Part shown: in pieces, positions 61,771 to 64,000 of the stretch | Position numbering within the stretch: the stretch's first letter is position 1 | How the letters are laid out: every line of letters starts with the position of its first letter | Assembly: GCF_042242105.1 (NCBI RefSeq) | Contig: NC_092029.1 | Coordinates: forward strand, 14,184,885 to 14,248,884 | Direction of reading: 5' to 3' | Origin: Pempheris klunzingeri | Lineage: Eukaryota; Chordata; Actinopteri; Acropomatiformes; Pempheridae | Length of the DNA: 64,000 nucleotides | Position numbers and translations under genes: made by a program | The notes under the pieces: generated by a model | Told to the model about the DNA's origin: nothing | Database searches by the model: none | What the model saw: the letters and a program-made list of their open reading frames with translations, nothing else

Positions 61771-61994
61771 GGAATGGCTCAAATGCGTGAACACAGAGGG
61801 TTTCTGGGGAGGATATTTCAGTCACAGCAGGATGGCGATGACAGAGAATAAAAGGCTATAAGGAAAATGATTTCCCTGTCAGGGCCAGGACAGAGCCACG
61901 GGTCAAAAAGATAACAGCGTCCATAACAATGGAGATTTTAGCCTGACGTGGTGGTTTTCCAGCTTCTCCTCTGTTTCTCTCTTTCCCCTCCATC

Positions 61995-62899
61995 TCACAG
62001 AGACGACTCCACCTCTCTGGTGACGGTAACCTTAGCCTCCAACTGAGGGCGCACCTGAACGACTGCGGCCTGCTCTGGATTCTCGCTGATCACCTCCAGG
62101 GCTGAAGCTGCAGCAGACTTGCAGTCACTGCTGGCCTTCTTATCAGAGGCTGTGTTCTGTTTGTCCGCAGAGCCGCAGCACAGCTTGGGAGCACACTGAG
62201 TCCGACAGGAGAGCTCACACAGGGAGTCCCGAGACTCCGAGTTGAACGTGACAAACTCGGGCTGGATGGTGGTGGCGTGGATGCCCTCGTCGTGGAAGAA
62301 GTCCTTGATGCGCTTGGCCACTTCCATGTAAGATGTGGGGTCGTGGCACTTGATGTGCGCCGTGGCGATGATGCGGCTCCCGGCCAGCTGCCAGATGTGC
62401 AGCTCGTGGATGGCCAGCACACCGTCCAGACTCAACAGCCGCTCGTTGAGCCGGTGCATGTTGATCTGCTTGGGCACGGTCTGCAGCAGGATGAGGGCTG
62501 ACTCTTTCAGCAGTGGGTAGGTAGTGTACAGCAGGATGCACACCATGATGATGCAGAGCGTGGGGTCCAGGTAGAGAACCCAGCATGGGCCAGCAAACTT
62601 CATGGACAACACGGTGGGACCTTCCAGCAGGTCGACCAGCGTGTGATTGACATGCTTGTGGTCTGTGGTGTGGCTGTTGATGCACGGGTTCATGCACATC
62701 TCACCAGGTACGCAGGGCGTCCACACAAAGGTAAAGATTATAGCATTGACCACCACGATAACAGAGCCCAGGGCGTCTCCCAGCACATGCAGGAAGACGC
62801 CGCGCATGTTGAGCTGTGACGTGTCTGCCTCATGATCCATCTCCTCATAGTGGGTGTTGCCATTCATCTGCACCTCTGTGCTGTCTTTACAGCTGATTT
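61995..62899 (-). CDS. slc30a1: Zinc transporter 1 (ZnT1), C-terminal exon, partial
   Basis: Exon of 905 nt, about 301 codons, with a tttttatctccag acceptor ending at 62900. It encodes the ZnT1 C-terminal half. After the end of the His-rich loop come LNMRGVFLHVLGDALGSVIV (TM5, with the intramembrane zinc-binding H and D of HVLGD), a Cys-containing extracellular loop (CVPGEMCMNPC, where ZnT1 carries disulphides), and TM6 (YLDPTLCIIMVCILLYTTYP). The cytoplasmic CDF domain has HELHIWQLAGSRIIATAHIK, then a CELSCRTQCAPKLCC cysteine cluster and the terminal ESSL. ZnT1 exports zinc across the plasma membrane as a dimer and is induced by zinc through MTF-1. TM1-4 must lie in exon 1 beyond the right edge, so the promoter is not in view. 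rd3 is the next gene, as on human 1q32. A teleost a/b suffix cannot be assigned. Confidence 0.96.
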
Positions 62900-64000
62900 C
62901 TGGAGATAAAAACAAAGTAGTTCATTAAATTTAGTTAGCTGGGTCATGACATTCAATAATCTGCTGGACTTTGACTCTGAGATACTAATACAGCATTCAT
63001 AACAGACAACTGCTGCTTTGAGAAATCACACAAAAAAGTTTGAGTGCAAAAACAAAGCTTTAACAAATTAGCCTGCAATAAGGAAATTGCAAAACGATGG
63101 TATTGGTGGCAACCAGTAGATAAATTGTTGGGTTACGTCATTTGGGGTCAAAGCACAAGTCTATTTGAAACCTGAAACAAAAAGCCAGAAGTCAGCCTGC
63201 GATGTTATCAAGTGACACATGTTGGAGCTGCTTCATTCAAAGTCGACAGGAGGGTGACGGTTCATCACCTTGACTTATTGATGATTTTATTCTTGCCAAC
63301 AGCGTTCGAGCTTTTACTGTGAAAGACAATTCACTCTTGTGAGCCTGTGCTGTAACTGCACGGGGACACAAACAGGTGAAATATACCAGACTGCGATGGT
63401 GGATTATATAAAAGAGAAGCCACAGCATGTGGGATCCGTAACTCTACAAAAAACACTGCAGGAATTCTAAAAAAGCAAATTCAATCAGTATCTGCGGGCA
63501 GCGCACACAGTTGTGAGGGAACGGCACCGGAGCAATGGTTGCTTGCTTCCATCCCTGGACACCGCCAGATCATTTATCAACAGCTAATGGTGTGGCTGGG
63601 GCCGTCAACTCCATGGTTACACTGATGTATGACCCAGTAACAGCGATCAGTGCACGGAGGAAGGGGGGGAATGTGGCCTCCATTTATTGAAACTGGCAGG
63701 GCCTAACAGTGTGGGGGAGGCAGGGTCTTCTGTATGGATTTAACTCTTCAGTGAGGGAGGAGGAGGGGCACTCAGACAGAATGACAAGCCCAAGGCAGCT
63801 TTGTCTTTTGGGGGGGGGGGGGGGGGGGGGTCTGTTGCTTGTCCAGACGCAGACATCAAACTCTAATTTGACCACAACAGAGCACAAGCTTGTGCGGTTT
63901 CCTGTTTCTGTGTACGCTTGTTGTAACCAGACATCCAGATATCATGTCATCACCATTAATTCACTTGTACAGTGTCTGTAAAATTGTGAGCAGTGAGAAT
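62900..64000 (-). other. slc30a1: slc30a1 intron 1 (partial)
   Basis: No TM1-TM4 coding sequence appears in either direction, so this is intron, continuing past the window. The only distinctive content is a G21 homopolymer at 63810-63830. Confidence 0.75.
63810..63830. repeat. G21 homopolymer
   Basis: Uninterrupted run of 21 G, the longest in the window. It could form a G-quadruplex and is prone to assembly length errors. Confidence 0.9.

Larger units (their letters stand above)
39025..61994. other. 23-kb region between rd3 and slc30a1 coding exons
   Basis: No coding exon supported. The left few hundred bases should contain the rd3 5' UTR exon and promoter. The right 1.9 kb (to about 60085) is probably slc30a1 3' UTR. 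Between them are dispersed repeats of families A, B, C and D, two LINE 3' tails, and simple repeats: (CT)n near 41122-41166, (CTC)n near 41829-41852, CAT/CAC triplets at 54507-54529, a 20-bp direct duplication at 54137-54177 and TAGACGTGT repeats at 57490-57530. Unique-looking DNA includes 42850-43080 and 46400-46700. It may hold regulatory elements, which only cross-species alignment would show. Confidence 0.6.
60085..61994 (-). other. slc30a1: Probable slc30a1 3' UTR
   Basis: Noncoding sequence downstream (on the minus strand) of the slc30a1 stop, reaching an AATAAA at 60109-60104. It contains an A-run at 60411-60427, a (TG)n tract, a G-run and TGATAATAA tandem units. The extent is inferred only from the hexamer. 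Confidence 0.4.

Noticed and set aside
62215-62697. 160-codon frame overlapping slc30a1
   Set aside because: An alternate-frame shadow of the strongly conserved ZnT1 exon, kept open by its high GC content.
1-64000. CRISPR arrays, tRNA or rRNA genes, bacterial operons
   Set aside because: Tandem repeats here are microsatellites without spaced units; no tRNA box pattern or rRNA segment was noticed, and gene structure is eukaryotic.

Overview
The window is a stretch of vertebrate nuclear DNA, almost certainly from a ray-finned (percomorph-like) fish. The genes are split into short exons with consensus splice sites, intergenic DNA is AT-rich, and the repeats are typical of teleosts: a Rex1/Babar-like LINE, a MITE, several dispersed families with recognisable teleost consensus segments, and many (CA)n tracts. 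There are no operons, CRISPR arrays, tRNA or rRNA genes that I could see.

Layout. (1) 1-1072: flanking DNA ending in a TATA-box promoter. (2) 1073-3698 (+): an 8-exon CRISP/CAP-family secreted protein, apparently with a 4-nt microexon. (3) 3.7-19.5 kb: intergenic DNA. (4) 19650-26798 (+): rhag, the Rh-associated ammonia channel, 10 exons and 435 codons, with a 3' UTR to about 28.2 kb. (5) 28376-29745 (-): a 5'-truncated Rex1-like LINE whose reverse transcriptase frame is still open. (6) 30700-33720 (+): a 7-exon gene for a 181-residue Ser/Arg- and Lys-rich nuclear-type protein that I cannot name; one of its introns appears to be of the GC-AG type. (7) 35756-38999 (-): rd3, two coding exons, convergent with gene 6. 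(8) 39-60 kb: a gene desert full of microsatellites and dispersed repeats. (9) 61995-62899 (-): the last coding exon of slc30a1 (zinc exporter ZnT1). Its first exon lies beyond the right edge.

Context. RHAG next to CRISP genes is the arrangement on human 6p12, and RD3 next to SLC30A1 is the arrangement on human 1q32. Here the two pairs lie within 64 kb, with the unnamed SR-like gene between them. The genes are not functionally linked: a secreted CAP protein, an erythroid/gill ammonia and CO2 channel, a probable splicing- or chromatin-associated protein, a photoreceptor guanylate-cyclase regulator and a plasma-membrane zinc exporter.

No clearly novel system was found. The points most worth a second look are the microexon, the GC-AG intron with the unnamed SR-like protein, the synteny junction, and the network of shared dispersed repeat families, including an apparent inverted pair at 16.4-16.9 kb. 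Repeat family assignments come from remembered consensus patterns and comparison of copies within the window. No database search was possible.
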